Positions 43,167-51,920 of a stretch of 64,000 nucleotides of DNA are shown piece by piece. Under the pieces are notes generated by a model. That model ran no database searches, was not told the DNA's origin, and was given only the letters and a program-made list of their open reading frames with translations. The stretch spans positions 787,122-851,121 of the forward strand of contig NZ_CP065592.1 in NCBI RefSeq assembly GCF_016025255.1, given 5' to 3'. The stretch's first letter is position 1, and each line of letters begins with the position of its first letter. Made by a program: the position numbers and the translations under genes. This DNA comes from Sphingosinicella flava. GTDB lineage: Bacteria > Pseudomonadota > Alphaproteobacteria > Sphingomonadales > Sphingomonadaceae.

Positions 43167-44257
43167 ACCGCCTCCCGCGCGCGTGCCGCGACGTAATGGG
43201 CAAGGTCGGCGGGCGGCGCGATGGCGCTGGCAAGGCCCGCCTCCGCCACCGTGCGCGGCATTCCCCACACCGCCGAAGTCTCCTCATCCTGCGCCAGCAC
43301 CACGCCCCCGCGCCGGGCGACTTCTCCCGATCCGATCAGCCCATCGCGGCCCATGCCGCTGAAGATTACGGCCAAGGCACTCTTGCCGTACATTTCGGCC
43401 ATCGAAATCAGCATGGGATCGACGGACGGGAGGCAGGATGTCGCCGCCGCGTCCTTGTTCAATTGGACCCGGATGGTGCCCCCCTGCCATTCCAGGCAGA
43501 GATGGGCATCGCCCGGCGCGACCAGGATTTCCTCCAACTTCAATATCATGCCGTCTTCGGCCACCAGGGTCAGGCGCCCGGAGGCCGCCTCCACCTGCCG
43601 GGCGAAATAGGGCATGAAGACAGGCGGCAGGTGCTGAGTGATGAGGATGGGGGCGCCGATCGATGCGGGCAAGTTGCGCAGGAATTCGTTCAGCGCACGA
43701 AGGCCGCCCGTCGACGCGCCAAGCCCAAGGCAGCCGACGCGGTGGGGATCGACCGTGCGCAGCGCCAGCGGGGCGCTTTTACCGTCTGGCGCTTTCACTC
43801 CGCCCTGTTCCTGCGCGGGCTCGTCCACCGCCCCGTCTTCGCCGGCGCGGCCGATCCGGCGCAGGCGTTCGGCAAGCACATGCGCGAAACGGCCGCCGAA
43901 ATTGCCGGTGCCAGGCTTCGGCAAGGTATCGGCGGCGCCCAGCGCCAGGGCGCGGACCGCGGCTTCGGCGCCATCCTCGGCATTGGAGGATACGATGAGC
44001 ACGCGCGCGCCCTTTCCGGTGCGCAGGATATCGGGAAGAATATTGAGCCCGCTCGTGCCCGGCATTTCGACATCGAGGAGAACGATGTCGACGCTCACCG
44101 CCTCGAGTTTCGCCAAGGCCTCGTCGGCGCAGCCCGCCGTGGCGACGATTTCGAAATCGTCGAACGTGGAAATCATTCGCGACAATACGGCGCGGGCCAC
44201 CGGCGAATCGTCGACGATCATCAACCGGATGCGCGGCGCCGCATGCCCCGGCATCAT
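43157..44257 (-). CDS. cheB: chemotaxis methylesterase/response regulator CheB
   Basis: Removes methyl groups from chemoreceptors, activated by phosphorylation from CheA. The 366-residue protein has an N-terminal receiver domain (IRLMIVDDSPVARAVL; phospho-Asp in DIVLLDVEMPG; Lys in TLPKPGTG) and a C-terminal esterase domain with the Ser in GLGASTGGLRAL, His in ILITQHLPPVF and Asp in FSGMGRDG. The start is ATG 44257 with GGGGGA upstream; the next codon is also ATG, and a GTG at 44296 would overlap cheY. The linker of about 40 residues is rich in charged residues. Confidence 0.95.
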   Translation of the reverse strand: MMPGHAAPRIRLMIVDDSPVARAVLSRMISTFDDFEIVATAGCADEALAKLEAVSVDIVLLDVEMPGTSGLNILPDILRTGKGARVLIVSSNAEDGAEAAVRALALGAADTLPKPGTGNFGGRFAHVLAERLRRIGRAGEDGAVDEPAQEQGGVKAPDGKSAPLALRTVDPHRVGCLGLGASTGGLRALNEFLRNLPASIGAPILITQHLPPVFMPYFARQVEAASGRLTLVAEDGMILKLEEILVAPGDAHLCLEWQGGTIRVQLNKDAAATSCLPSVDPMLISMAEMYGKSALAVIFSGMGRDGLIGSGEVARRGGVVLAQDEETSAVWGMPRTVAEAGLASAIAPPADLAHYVAARAREAVCK

Positions 44258-44292
44258 CGTCCCCCGCTCGATATCACGGGCGGACGCGCCCT

Positions 44293-44658
44293 TCACGCGA
44301 CGCCGACGATCTGGAGCTTGCTTTCCAGCGTTTCGCGATCGAACGGCTTCATCACATATTCGTCGGCCCCCGCCTCGATGGCGGCGCGGATATGCGCGGT
44401 ATCGTTTTCCGTGGTGCAAAAAACGACCTTGGGCTGGGTTGGGATGTCCTGCTGGCGGAGCGTGCGCAGGAATTCCATGCCGCTCATCACTGGCATGTTC
44501 CAGTCGAGCAGCACCACGTCGGGCATCTTTTCCTCGCAGCGGGATAGGGCCTCACGGCCATCCTCCGCTTCGTCGACATTGAAATTCAGCGTTTCCAAAA
44601 TGTGACGCGCGACCTTGCGGATCACCTTGGAATCATCGACGACGAGGCAGTTTTTCAT
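44293..44658 (-). CDS. cheY: chemotaxis-type single-domain response regulator CheY
   Basis: A 121-residue receiver domain without output domain. Acidic pair in CLVVDDSKVIRKVA, phospho-acceptor Asp in DVVLLDWNMPVMSG near residue 53, Thr in VVFCTTENDTA and the conserved Lys in YVMKPFDRETL. In the che cluster it should carry the signal from CheA to the flagellar motor or to another effector. It sits between cheW and cheB; a 63-base gap separates it from cheW. Confidence 0.94.
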   Translation of the reverse strand: MKNCLVVDDSKVIRKVARHILETLNFNVDEAEDGREALSRCEEKMPDVVLLDWNMPVMSGMEFLRTLRQQDIPTQPKVVFCTTENDTAHIRAAIEAGADEYVMKPFDRETLESKLQIVGVA

Positions 44659-44721
44659 CCCATGAACCCCCTGAGAGCATGTCAGCCCTTTAATCCCTAA
44701 TGGTAAGCACTCTCTTAAAGG

Positions 44722-45153
44722 TCAGGCCGCCTGACGCGACGGCGCATCGATGAGCGCGGCGGGATCCAGGAGAAGGCAGACACCCTCGCCGGTCGATACG
44801 ACGCCGCGTGCGGCATGCACCCATGCGGAGCCCAGGACCGTGCTGACCGGCGACACGGTGTCGTCGATTTCGACGACATCGTCCACACGATCGACGAGCA
44901 GGGCATAAAGGTGGCCCGAGATGCTGACGACGATCGCTTCGCGCCGCGCTTCGTCGTGGGGGGCGAGGCTAAGCGCGCGGCGGCAATCGACGACGGTAAG
45001 AACGCGGCTGCGGAGCGCCGACAGGCCCAGAATATGGGGCGCGGAGCCGGGCACGGGGGTCAGGCCCTCCAGCTCCACCACCGACTGGACGTCGCTGGCC
45101 GGAATCGCGACCCTCTCGTCCGCGATATCCACGATCAGGAAGAGCGCCGTCAT
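44722..45153 (-). CDS. cheW: chemotaxis adaptor protein CheW
   Basis: Links CheA to chemoreceptor tips. The 143-residue single-domain protein shows LFLIVDIADERVAIPASDVQ, the core GLTPVPGSAPHILGLSALRS and VLTVVDCRRALSL, and the end GVVSTGEGVCLLLDPAALI. Its start overlaps the cheA stop by four bases (ATGA), so it is made together with the kinase it binds. The sequence is standard in length and pattern. Confidence 0.93.
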   Translation of the reverse strand: MTALFLIVDIADERVAIPASDVQSVVELEGLTPVPGSAPHILGLSALRSRVLTVVDCRRALSLAPHDEARREAIVVSISGHLYALLVDRVDDVVEIDDTVSPVSTVLGSAWVHAARGVVSTGEGVCLLLDPAALIDAPSRQAA

Positions 45154-47489
45154 GCCTTTTGCCCCGCTTTGGCCCGGCTGCGTTCGGTCAACGCGCTGAA
45201 CAATCCGGCGCGGTCGTAGCGGTAGACGCTACCGTCCCCGCCCTCGTCGTCGGGATTGGCGCGCAAGCGCAGCAGCTTCGCCTTCGGCGCGCCGGGCGGC
45301 GCTTCACCATCGGCGGCGATCAGAACGTCGACCGCTTCCGGGTCCGCGCCTTCGGCCGCGATCACGCGATAACCGGCATTTTCCAGGATCGGGCGCAGGA
45401 TATTGTGCATCCAGGCGTCGCTTGACGGCAACGCGCAGGTCAGCGGCGCGTCCAACCCCTCGGCGCTGCAATGCGCGGCGAACAGCCAGAAGGGATCGAG
45501 CATTTCGACCGGCTCGCCATTGATCAGGGTCACGCCGCCAACTTCACCCGGCACGGCGGCGGGAATGACCTCGCTCGCCAGCGGCACGATATCGATCACC
45601 TCGCGGAAGGCATAAGCCAGCTCCGCCGTCCCGTCCGTCAGGCGAAGGAGCCGCATCTTGCCCTCAGACGGCGCGGCGGCGCAGCCTGCCAGCGGCAACA
45701 GCGCATCGCGTATCGTGACGCGCAGGCGCCCGGCGGAAACCTGGACAGCCTCGACCGGCACGTCCTCGATCCGTTCGACAAGGGCAAGCCGGACCGCGCG
45801 GCAGCGGCCTTCGAGGGTGCGGAAAAGGAGCGTCGCGGGCCGATCCCCCGCCATTTCCTCAACGGGCTGAACCGGCGCCGTTTCGGCCTCGGCCGCGTCG
45901 AGCACGACGCCCGCCGCAGCCGCGATGCCGGCGCAGTCGAGCAGCAGGATCGGGCGGCCATCGTCGGCAAGGGTCGTGCCAGCGTAGAGCCCGGTCGCTA
46001 TGACGGGGGGCGCCGCCGGCTTGATGACGAGCTCCTCATGATCGTGAATCACGTCCACGGCGAGAGCGTAAAGGTCGGCGCCCGCGGGTTTCAGCACGAT
46101 CATGGTCTGATCGCGTTCCTCGGTCGTTTCCGCCATGCCGAGCGCCGCCGACAGCGACACGCGCGCCATCCGCTTGCCGCGAATGTTGGCGATCTTCGAT
46201 CCGCCGAGCGATTCGACCGTGACCGCGCCCCGATACCGCACGATCTCTTCGATGGCGGAGCGCGGAATGGCGAATTTCTGGCCGCCGGCACTGACGGTCA
46301 GCGCGGGAATGATGGTAAGGGTAAGCGGCACGCGAAGCGTCAGGCGCAGCCCGTGCCCGGGCTTGCTGTCGAGATCGACGACTCCGCCGATCTTCTCCAC
46401 ATTGGCGCGAACGACGTCCATACCCACGCCGCGCCCGGAAATGGCAGTCACTTCCCGCGCGGTCGACAGGCCGGGTTCGAAAATAAGGGCGACCTTTTGC
46501 GCCAAGGTCATGGTCTCCGCGCGTGCCGGGGTGACGATCCCCGCCGCAAGCGCCTTCTTGAGCAGCCGCTCGCCATCGATTCCGCGCCCGTCGTCGGCGA
46601 CTTCGATCAATATCTGGTTGCCCGACTGACGGGCGTGAACGCGCAGCTGGCCGATCGTGGCCTTGCCGGCCGCGAGGCGGTCTTCCGCGGTCTCAAGGCC
46701 GTGGTCGAGGGCATTGCGAATGATGTGGGTCAACGGATCGCGGATCATTTCGATCATCTCGCGGTCGAGCTCGACATCCCCGCCGTCGATGTCGAGGGCG
46801 ACCTTCTTGCCCAGCTCCACCGACAGGTCGCGGACCATGCGGGGCAGGCTTGCAAACAGATTGTCGATCCGCTGCATCCGCGTCCGCGTGATCGCTTCGC
46901 GCATTTCCGCGATGCAGGCCGACACTCTGTCGAACGCAGCCTCCAGGACCGGATCAGCCTCCGTTTCCCGCAAGCGGCGGGCAAGTTCGTTGCGGGCCAG
47001 CACCATGTCGGACACGCCGTTCATCATCCGGTCGAGCAATTCGACCGACAGGCGAATGCTCCGCACCGGCGCGCGCAGGTCGACCGGAGCCTGCTCCTCC
47101 ATGTCGCGGCGCGGAGTGGGCACCGGCTGCGTCAGGGCGGATATGAGAAACTCATCATTGTCATTGGGAACCGCCTCGCCAGTCTGAAGCGACTGAACGA
47201 TCTCGCCGATGCGGTCGATGATGGCGAGGACCGCGCTGACCAGCGGATGATCGGCCTCCCGGCGTCCGGACCGGACCTCGGCTAGCGCATCCTCCGCGGC
47301 ATGGCTGAGATTTTCGAGGCGGGGCAGTTCGAAAAAGCCGCAATTGCCCTTCACGGTGTGGACGAAGCGGAAAATGGCGTCCAACCGCTCGCGATCGCCG
47401 GGATTTGCTTCCCACGCCACGATTTCGCCGCTCAGCGCGTCCAGCATGTCCCGCGTTTCCGCGATGAAATCGTCGAGAAGGTCGTCCAT
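45150..47489 (-). CDS. cheA: chemotaxis histidine kinase CheA
   Basis: Cytoplasmic kinase at the centre of the chemoreceptor array, 779 residues. The HPt domain has the phospho-His in FRFVHTVKGNCGFFELP near residue 50. The P3/P4 part has SVELLDRMMNGVSDMVLARN, LTHIIRNALDHGLE (N box), DDGRGIDGERLLKKALAAG and GRGVGMDVVRANVEKIGG. A CheW-like P5 domain follows, and the last 150 residues contain a second, degenerate CheW-like or receiver-like region (MLDPFWLFAAH; RPILENAGYRVIAAEGAD). The start at 47489 skips 14 non-conserved codons. The P2 CheY-binding domain is not obvious. Confidence 0.94.
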   Translation of the reverse strand: MDDLLDDFIAETRDMLDALSGEIVAWEANPGDRERLDAIFRFVHTVKGNCGFFELPRLENLSHAAEDALAEVRSGRREADHPLVSAVLAIIDRIGEIVQSLQTGEAVPNDNDEFLISALTQPVPTPRRDMEEQAPVDLRAPVRSIRLSVELLDRMMNGVSDMVLARNELARRLRETEADPVLEAAFDRVSACIAEMREAITRTRMQRIDNLFASLPRMVRDLSVELGKKVALDIDGGDVELDREMIEMIRDPLTHIIRNALDHGLETAEDRLAAGKATIGQLRVHARQSGNQILIEVADDGRGIDGERLLKKALAAGIVTPARAETMTLAQKVALIFEPGLSTAREVTAISGRGVGMDVVRANVEKIGGVVDLDSKPGHGLRLTLRVPLTLTIIPALTVSAGGQKFAIPRSAIEEIVRYRGAVTVESLGGSKIANIRGKRMARVSLSAALGMAETTEERDQTMIVLKPAGADLYALAVDVIHDHEELVIKPAAPPVIATGLYAGTTLADDGRPILLLDCAGIAAAAGVVLDAAEAETAPVQPVEEMAGDRPATLLFRTLEGRCRAVRLALVERIEDVPVEAVQVSAGRLRVTIRDALLPLAGCAAAPSEGKMRLLRLTDGTAELAYAFREVIDIVPLASEVIPAAVPGEVGGVTLINGEPVEMLDPFWLFAAHCSAEGLDAPLTCALPSSDAWMHNILRPILENAGYRVIAAEGADPEAVDVLIAADGEAPPGAPKAKLLRLRANPDDEGGDGSVYRYDRAGLFSALTERSRAKAGQKA

Positions 47490-47591
47490 CAAGCCAAAGC
47501 CCGGATCGTTGCATGAGGCCCACGCATGCACCGGCGCTGGTAAAGAACCCTTTAACCGCCTCGGGCTCCGGCCGAGGCGAAGGATGACGCG

Positions 47592-48227
47592 TCAGGCGGG
47601 CACGGATGTTCCGAGCAGGAGCATGCCTTCCTCCGCGTCGCTCACCTGGACGCTGCCGCCGCCTTCCGAAACCAGGCAATATACGAGCCAGGCGGCGGCG
47701 GCGCGCGGCTCGATGGCATCCTCCGCCGTTTGACCGGTCAAGGTTTTGCGCAATTCGGGATCGAGCAGAATGCGCGGCCCTTCGGCGCGCACGACGATGT
47801 CGAGGCCCGCGCCGTGCCGCTCCACGCCGATATCCAGCCGCCCCCCGCGCACCAGCGCATCGCCCGCGATGAGGGCGAGGTTCAGCAGCACCTTGAGCGC
47901 CGACTTGCTCATCACCGGCTCGTCCACCATCCAGCCAAGGGCGATGCGGCCGTCCACGCCATACAGGCCTTCGATCGCGGCGCGGGCTTCGCCGGTGTCG
48001 ACCTCGTCCCCGAAGCCGCCCGCGGCGCCGAAGGCGAGGCGGAAGAATTTGAGCTTGTTGGCCGTCGTCCGGGCGCTTTCGGCAAGGAGATCCAGGCAAC
48101 GCGCCCGCATGTCCGGATCCTGCTCGTCGGCGAGCAATTCGATGCCGTTGTTGAGCGCGCCTACCGGGCTCAGAAGGTCGTGACAGAGACGGGAGCAGAG
48201 AAGGCTTGCGAATTCAATGGATTTCAT
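47592..48227 (-). CDS. chpT: histidine phosphotransferase ChpT
   Basis: In alphaproteobacteria ChpT relays phosphate from CckA to CtrA and CpdR, controlling the cell cycle and motility genes. The 211-residue protein has the two-helix hairpin with the phospho-His in SRLCHDLLSPVGALNNGIEL near residue 15, and a degenerate ATPase-like C-terminal domain (SKSALKVLLNLALIAGDALV; AAAWLVYCLVSEGGG). The start at 48227 overlaps the end of the M67 gene by 14 bases. It lies upstream of cheA on the same strand. With divL at 7033 two members of the same regulatory pathway are in this window. Confidence 0.9.
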   Translation of the reverse strand: MKSIEFASLLCSRLCHDLLSPVGALNNGIELLADEQDPDMRARCLDLLAESARTTANKLKFFRLAFGAAGGFGDEVDTGEARAAIEGLYGVDGRIALGWMVDEPVMSKSALKVLLNLALIAGDALVRGGRLDIGVERHGAGLDIVVRAEGPRILLDPELRKTLTGQTAEDAIEPRAAAAWLVYCLVSEGGGSVQVSDAEEGMLLLGTSVPA

Positions 48228-48741
48228 GGCGCGGGCCCCGGTCTGGAATGTCTTGATCCCTATTGGCGGGTCGGGCCTGTGGAGGCAAGGCGGTCTTTCT
48301 TCTAACGTCACCCAGACGCGGTTCGGGTGATGATGGAAAGGTTAAGGCCACCGCGTCGAACCGCCCACGAACCGCGCCGCCTTTACTCGCGATCCACAAG
48401 GCCGCCGCATCCCGCGACACGATCAACCACAACGCCCCCTCCTCCTCGGCTTGCGCCGCATCCTTGGCCGAAGGCCGCACATCGCCGCTTGGATGGGAAT
48501 GATAGCAGCCGAGAACCGTCCTCCCTTTCTCCCTTGCCCGCCGCTGCACGGCGATCTGCGTGGCAGGATCGAGCAGGAAACCTTGCGCGGGATCGGCGGC
48601 GAGATTGGACGAAGCCACCGTTTTCTCAATCTGCCCCACTCTCCCAACCAGCAAACCGCAGATTTCCAGCGGACCTGCCGCCGCCGCTTCATTCCGCAGC
48701 CGGTCCAGCAGAGCCCTTGAAATCTTAACGCCCGTTCCCAC
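48214..48741 (-). CDS. M67 family JAMM metallopeptidase
   Basis: A 175-residue zinc peptidase-like protein of the JAB1/MPN fold. The JAMM set is visible: Glu in GPLEICGLLVG, and His-His-Ser-Asp in LGCYHSHPSGDVRPSAKDAA. Bacterial M67 proteins cleave C-terminal extensions of ubiquitin-like or sulfur-carrier proteins, or have unknown targets. The GTG start at 48741 follows AGGAGG; the much longer open frame to 49515 is antisense to rluD. The C-terminal 40 residues (FPSSPEPRLGDVRRKT onward) are not part of the fold and overlap chpT. No sulfur-carrier gene is adjacent. Confidence 0.83.
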   Translation of the reverse strand: MGTGVKISRALLDRLRNEAAAAGPLEICGLLVGRVGQIEKTVASSNLAADPAQGFLLDPATQIAVQRRAREKGRTVLGCYHSHPSGDVRPSAKDAAQAEEEGALWLIVSRDAAALWIASKGGAVRGRFDAVALTFPSSPEPRLGDVRRKTALPPQARPANRDQDIPDRGPRHEIH

Positions 48742-48774
48742 ATCGGCCTCCTGATGGATCGGGGGGTTTCGATC

Positions 48775-49710
48775 ATGCGCGTGGGCGTCGCTTCGGAGGC
48801 TGAAGGCTGGCGGCTCGACCGCGCCCTCGCCGCCGCGATCCCCACCTTGTCCCGCGAGCGTTTGAAGGCCCTCATCAGCAGCGGTGCCGTTTTCGGCCCG
48901 CAAGGCGCGGCGGTCCGCGACCCTGCGTCCAAGGCGGTTCCGGGCGGGGCTTACGAGGTTCATGTCCCCGCTACTGCCGAGGCGCACAACGCGCCGCAAG
49001 ATATTCCGCTCGTCATCGTTCATGAGGACGAGCATCTCCTCGTCGTCGACAAGCCCGCCGGAATGGTCGTCCACCCCGCCGCGGGCAATATCGACGGCAC
49101 GATGGTGAACGCCCTGCTCCACCATTGCGCGGGGCGCCTGTCCGGCATCGGCGGGGTGGCGCGGCCGGGCATCGTCCACCGCATCGACAAGGGCACGTCG
49201 GGCCTTATCGTCGTCGCCAAGACCGACCGGGCGCATGAAGGGCTCGCGGCGCAGTTTGCAAAGCACAGCATCGACCGCCGCTACAAGGCGATCGTGGCAG
49301 GCATTCCGAACCCGCCGAGCGGCACGGTCGACGCCCCCCTCGCCCGCTCTTCGGCCAATCGCCAGAAGATGGCGATCGTCGCGGAAGGCCGGGGCAAGCG
49401 CGCGGTGACCCATTATGCACTGGAACGGCCATTGAAGGAGGCGTCGCTTATAGAATGCCGCCTCGAAACCGGCCGTACTCACCAGGTGCGCGTCCACATG
49501 ACCTCGATAGGCCACGCGCTTTTAGGCGATCCCGCCTATGGGCGCACCAAAATCGCTCACCGTGATTTGCTCAATCAATTGGACTTCAAGCGGCAGGCGC
49601 TGCACGCTGCGGTGCTTGGCTTCGTCCATCCGGTATCGAAACAAAACTTAACCTTTGAGAGCGTCGTTCCGTCTGATATGCAGGAACTGTTAATCGCCCT
49701 CTCCGTATGA
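48775..49710 (+). CDS. rluD: RluA-family 23S rRNA pseudouridine synthase (RluD-like)
   Basis: Converts uridines in 23S rRNA helix 69 to pseudouridine, by family. The 311-residue protein starts with an S4 RNA-binding domain (GWRLDRALAAAIPTLSRERL), followed by the catalytic domain with the Asp in VHRIDKGTSGLIVVAKTD, and the conserved GRTHQVRVHMTSIGHALLGD. The start at 48775 follows GGGGGG; an ATG at 48754 adds 7 residues. It is divergent from the M67 gene by 33 bases and directly upstream of rpoH. RluA or RluC activity cannot be ruled out from sequence alone. Confidence 0.92.
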   Translation: MRVGVASEAEGWRLDRALAAAIPTLSRERLKALISSGAVFGPQGAAVRDPASKAVPGGAYEVHVPATAEAHNAPQDIPLVIVHEDEHLLVVDKPAGMVVHPAAGNIDGTMVNALLHHCAGRLSGIGGVARPGIVHRIDKGTSGLIVVAKTDRAHEGLAAQFAKHSIDRRYKAIVAGIPNPPSGTVDAPLARSSANRQKMAIVAEGRGKRAVTHYALERPLKEASLIECRLETGRTHQVRVHMTSIGHALLGDPAYGRTKIAHRDLLNQLDFKRQALHAAVLGFVHPVSKQNLTFESVVPSDMQELLIALSV

Positions 49711-49758
49711 ATGAGAAGCGTATCGGCGCCCCAAAGGTGCCGGTCAGGGAGAAAGACT

Positions 49759-50661
49759 ATGGCAAGCGGCAACGTCCCCAAAACCATCCCCGCGATGAGC
49801 GGCGAGGCGGGCCTCAACCGCTATCTATCGGAAATCAAGAAGTTTCCGATCCTCGCCCCGGAAGAAGAATTCATGCTCGCCAAACGCTGGTCGGAGCATC
49901 AGGATACCGAGGCGGCGGCCAAGCTGGTGAACAGCCACCTGCGACTCGTGGCGAAGATCGCCATGGGCTATCGCGGCTACGGCCTGCCGGTGAGCGAACT
50001 CATCTCCGAAGGCAATATCGGCCTGATGCAGGGCGTGAAGAAGTTTGAGCCGGACCGGGGCTTCCGCCTCGCCACTTACGCGATGTGGTGGATCCGCGCG
50101 TCGATCCAGGAATTCATCCTGCGCAGCTGGTCGCTCGTGAAAATGGGCACCACCGCGGCGCAGAAGAAGCTCTTCTTCAACCTCCGCCGGATGAAGAACC
50201 AGATCGAGGCGTTCGAGGATGGCGACCTGAAGCCGGAAGACGTGACGAAGATCGCCACCGACCTCGGCGTATCGGAAGAAGACGTCATTTCGATGAACCG
50301 CCGCATGGCGATGGGCGGCGACACGTCGCTCAACGTCTCCTTGCGCGAGGAAGGCGAAGGCCAGTGGCAAGACTGGCTGGTCGACACCGACCCGCTGCAG
50401 GACGAGCGCGTTGCCGAAGCCGAGGAAACCCGCGTCCGCCACGATTTGCTGGTGGAAGCGATGGAGGCCTTGAACGACCGCGAGCGCCACATCCTCACCG
50501 AACGCCGCCTGACCGACGACCCGAAGACGCTGGAAGAACTCAGCCAGGTCTACGACGTCAGCCGCGAACGCATCCGCCAGATCGAAGTGCGCGCGTTCGA
50601 GAAGCTGCAAAAGGCGCTGATGAACCTAGCGGGCGAGCGGAAGCTGCTGGCGGCGCACTAA
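49759..50661 (+). CDS. rpoH: RNA polymerase heat-shock sigma factor RpoH (sigma-32)
   Basis: Directs RNA polymerase to heat-shock promoters. The 300-residue protein has region 1.2/2 (GLNRYLSEIKKFPILAPEEE, SHLRLVAKIAMGYRGYGLP, ISEGNIGLMQGVKKFEPDRG, FRLATYAMWWIRASIQEFIL), the RpoH box QKKLFFNLRRMK, and region 4 with a helix-turn-helix LEELSQVYDVSRERIRQIEV. The start at 49759 has GGGAGAAAG upstream and is 48 bases after the rluD stop; the frame open upstream is not conserved. A strong terminator follows. Regulation by stability or leader structure is typical but not visible here. Confidence 0.96.
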   Translation: MASGNVPKTIPAMSGEAGLNRYLSEIKKFPILAPEEEFMLAKRWSEHQDTEAAAKLVNSHLRLVAKIAMGYRGYGLPVSELISEGNIGLMQGVKKFEPDRGFRLATYAMWWIRASIQEFILRSWSLVKMGTTAAQKKLFFNLRRMKNQIEAFEDGDLKPEDVTKIATDLGVSEEDVISMNRRMAMGGDTSLNVSLREEGEGQWQDWLVDTDPLQDERVAEAEETRVRHDLLVEAMEALNDRERHILTERRLTDDPKTLEELSQVYDVSRERIRQIEVRAFEKLQKALMNLAGERKLLAAH

Positions 50662-50667
50662 AGAGAT

Positions 50668-50698
50668 CGCGTCGAAGTGGCACTTCGACGCGGTTTTT
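50668..50698 (+). terminator. rpoH terminator
   Basis: The inverted repeat CGCGTCGAAGTG / CACTTCGACGCG (12 bp, centred on one G) starts 7 bases after the rpoH stop and is followed by GTTTTTCC. Typical intrinsic terminator. Confidence 0.9.
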
Positions 50699-50947
50699 CC
50701 ATTTCCCCCAGTTGCGAAATTTCGGCCAACATGCGGGCCTCGCGATGGGCTGTCGGGTAGGCAAGTACAGCGTTTTTCGTGCAAGCAAGGTAGCTTGCCA
50801 CCCGGGCGGCCCTAAATCTTGATCTAGATGCAGGCGGAATATCGGCGGCATCTGGCTGGCGGTTGCTTGATCACGGTCGGTCTTTAAGAGAGCGATCGCC
50901 AAAGACCGCGGCAATTCGCCACGCGCAGGGGGACGAGTTCGTAACAT
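50699..50947. other. 249-base gap between rpoH terminator and MipA-like gene
   Basis: No gene or RNA recognised. There is an imperfect inverted repeat around GGTAGGCAAGTACAGC and GCAAGGTAGCTTGCCACC (50755-50805), and moderately lower GC than neighbouring genes. It must contain the promoter of the outer-membrane protein gene that follows. Confidence 0.4.
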
Positions 50948-51826
50948 ATGGACGTCAAATTTCCGCACATCCGCCTGCTTATGCGCTTGAGCGTGTTTTC
51001 CGGGCCATTGCTAGTTGCGCCTTCGGCATTGGCATCACCCATTGCCGCAAAAGCCAGTAAGGGCGAGCAGCAGCAGCCCGCCGTCATTTTCACGCTTGGT
51101 GGGGGCGCGCGGGTCTACCCCCGCTTTCCGGGCGATGACGGCCTCGGTGTTCATCACATGCTGATCGTCTATGCCCGTCCCGAGGGTCAGCCTGTGCCAC
51201 TGCGGGCGCCGGATCAGAAATTCGGTCTGATATTGTTTGGTGCCGGCAGCCCGGTGAATGCGGGACTTGCGCTTAACATCAAAGGGCGCCGCCGCGAGAA
51301 GAATGTTGGCGCGCCGATTGGCAATGTGGGCTGGACCGCCGAAGCCGGGGGCTTCATCCAGGCGTTCGTGCACAAGAATGTGCGCCTGCGCGCCGAAGCC
51401 CGCCAAGGTATGAACGGCCATGGCGGCATAACGGGGGATATGAGCGCTGATCTGTTCGTGCGTGCCGGAGATCTCAGCGTCTTTTCGATCGGGCCGCGCC
51501 TCCGTCTCGCCAGCGGTAAGTATGTCGATGCTTATTATGGCATTGCCCCTGCGGCCGCGATGGCCAGCGGCCTTCCCGCCTTCGATCCTGAAGGTGGAAT
51601 CCATGCGGCGGGTGCAGTGGCAAGCATGCGGCTCGATGTCGGCAGGAGCGTCGCCGTCCACGCCTATGGCATTTACGACCGGCTGATGAACGGGGCGGCA
51701 GATTCGCCGATCGTCGCGCGCTTCGGATCGCGCAATCAGTTCAGCGCCGGCCTTGGTCTTTCGTTCAGTTTCAGGGTGCCGTTACGGCCCGGCGCGGCTC
51801 CGGGGCCCATTACCGCGCGTCCCTAA
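50948..51826 (+). CDS. MipA/OmpV family outer-membrane protein
   Basis: A 292-residue predicted outer-membrane beta-barrel. After a signal-like N-terminus (LMRLSVFSGPLLVAPSALAS) the MipA/OmpV opening is seen: VIFTLGGGARVYPRFPGDDG, followed by alternating amphipathic strands such as AEAGGFIQAFVHKNVRLRAE and DLSVFSIGPRLRLASGKYVD, and the C-terminal FSAGLGLSFSFRVPL. In E. coli MipA scaffolds PBP1B and MltA; in others OmpV is a porin-like protein. The terminal residue is not the usual Phe because about 15 extra residues follow the last strand. mtgA lies two genes downstream. Confidence 0.75.
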   Translation: MDVKFPHIRLLMRLSVFSGPLLVAPSALASPIAAKASKGEQQQPAVIFTLGGGARVYPRFPGDDGLGVHHMLIVYARPEGQPVPLRAPDQKFGLILFGAGSPVNAGLALNIKGRRREKNVGAPIGNVGWTAEAGGFIQAFVHKNVRLRAEARQGMNGHGGITGDMSADLFVRAGDLSVFSIGPRLRLASGKYVDAYYGIAPAAAMASGLPAFDPEGGIHAAGAVASMRLDVGRSVAVHAYGIYDRLMNGAADSPIVARFGSRNQFSAGLGLSFSFRVPLRPGAAPGPITARP

Positions 51827-51920
51827 TAGGCACATGATACGCCGATGGGATTGCCCCTTGGTGTGCGCTCGGGCAATGACAACCTGTCGAATCGACATTT
51901 ATCAGGGGGTTACAATCATA

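Noticed and set aside
45471-47285. Plus-strand 604-codon open frame opposite cheA
   Set aside because: Shadow of cheA, no domain pattern or ribosome-binding site.
48754-49515. Extension of the M67 gene to 49515 on the minus strand
   Set aside because: The extra part is antisense to rluD; the strong AGGAGG site places the start at 48741.
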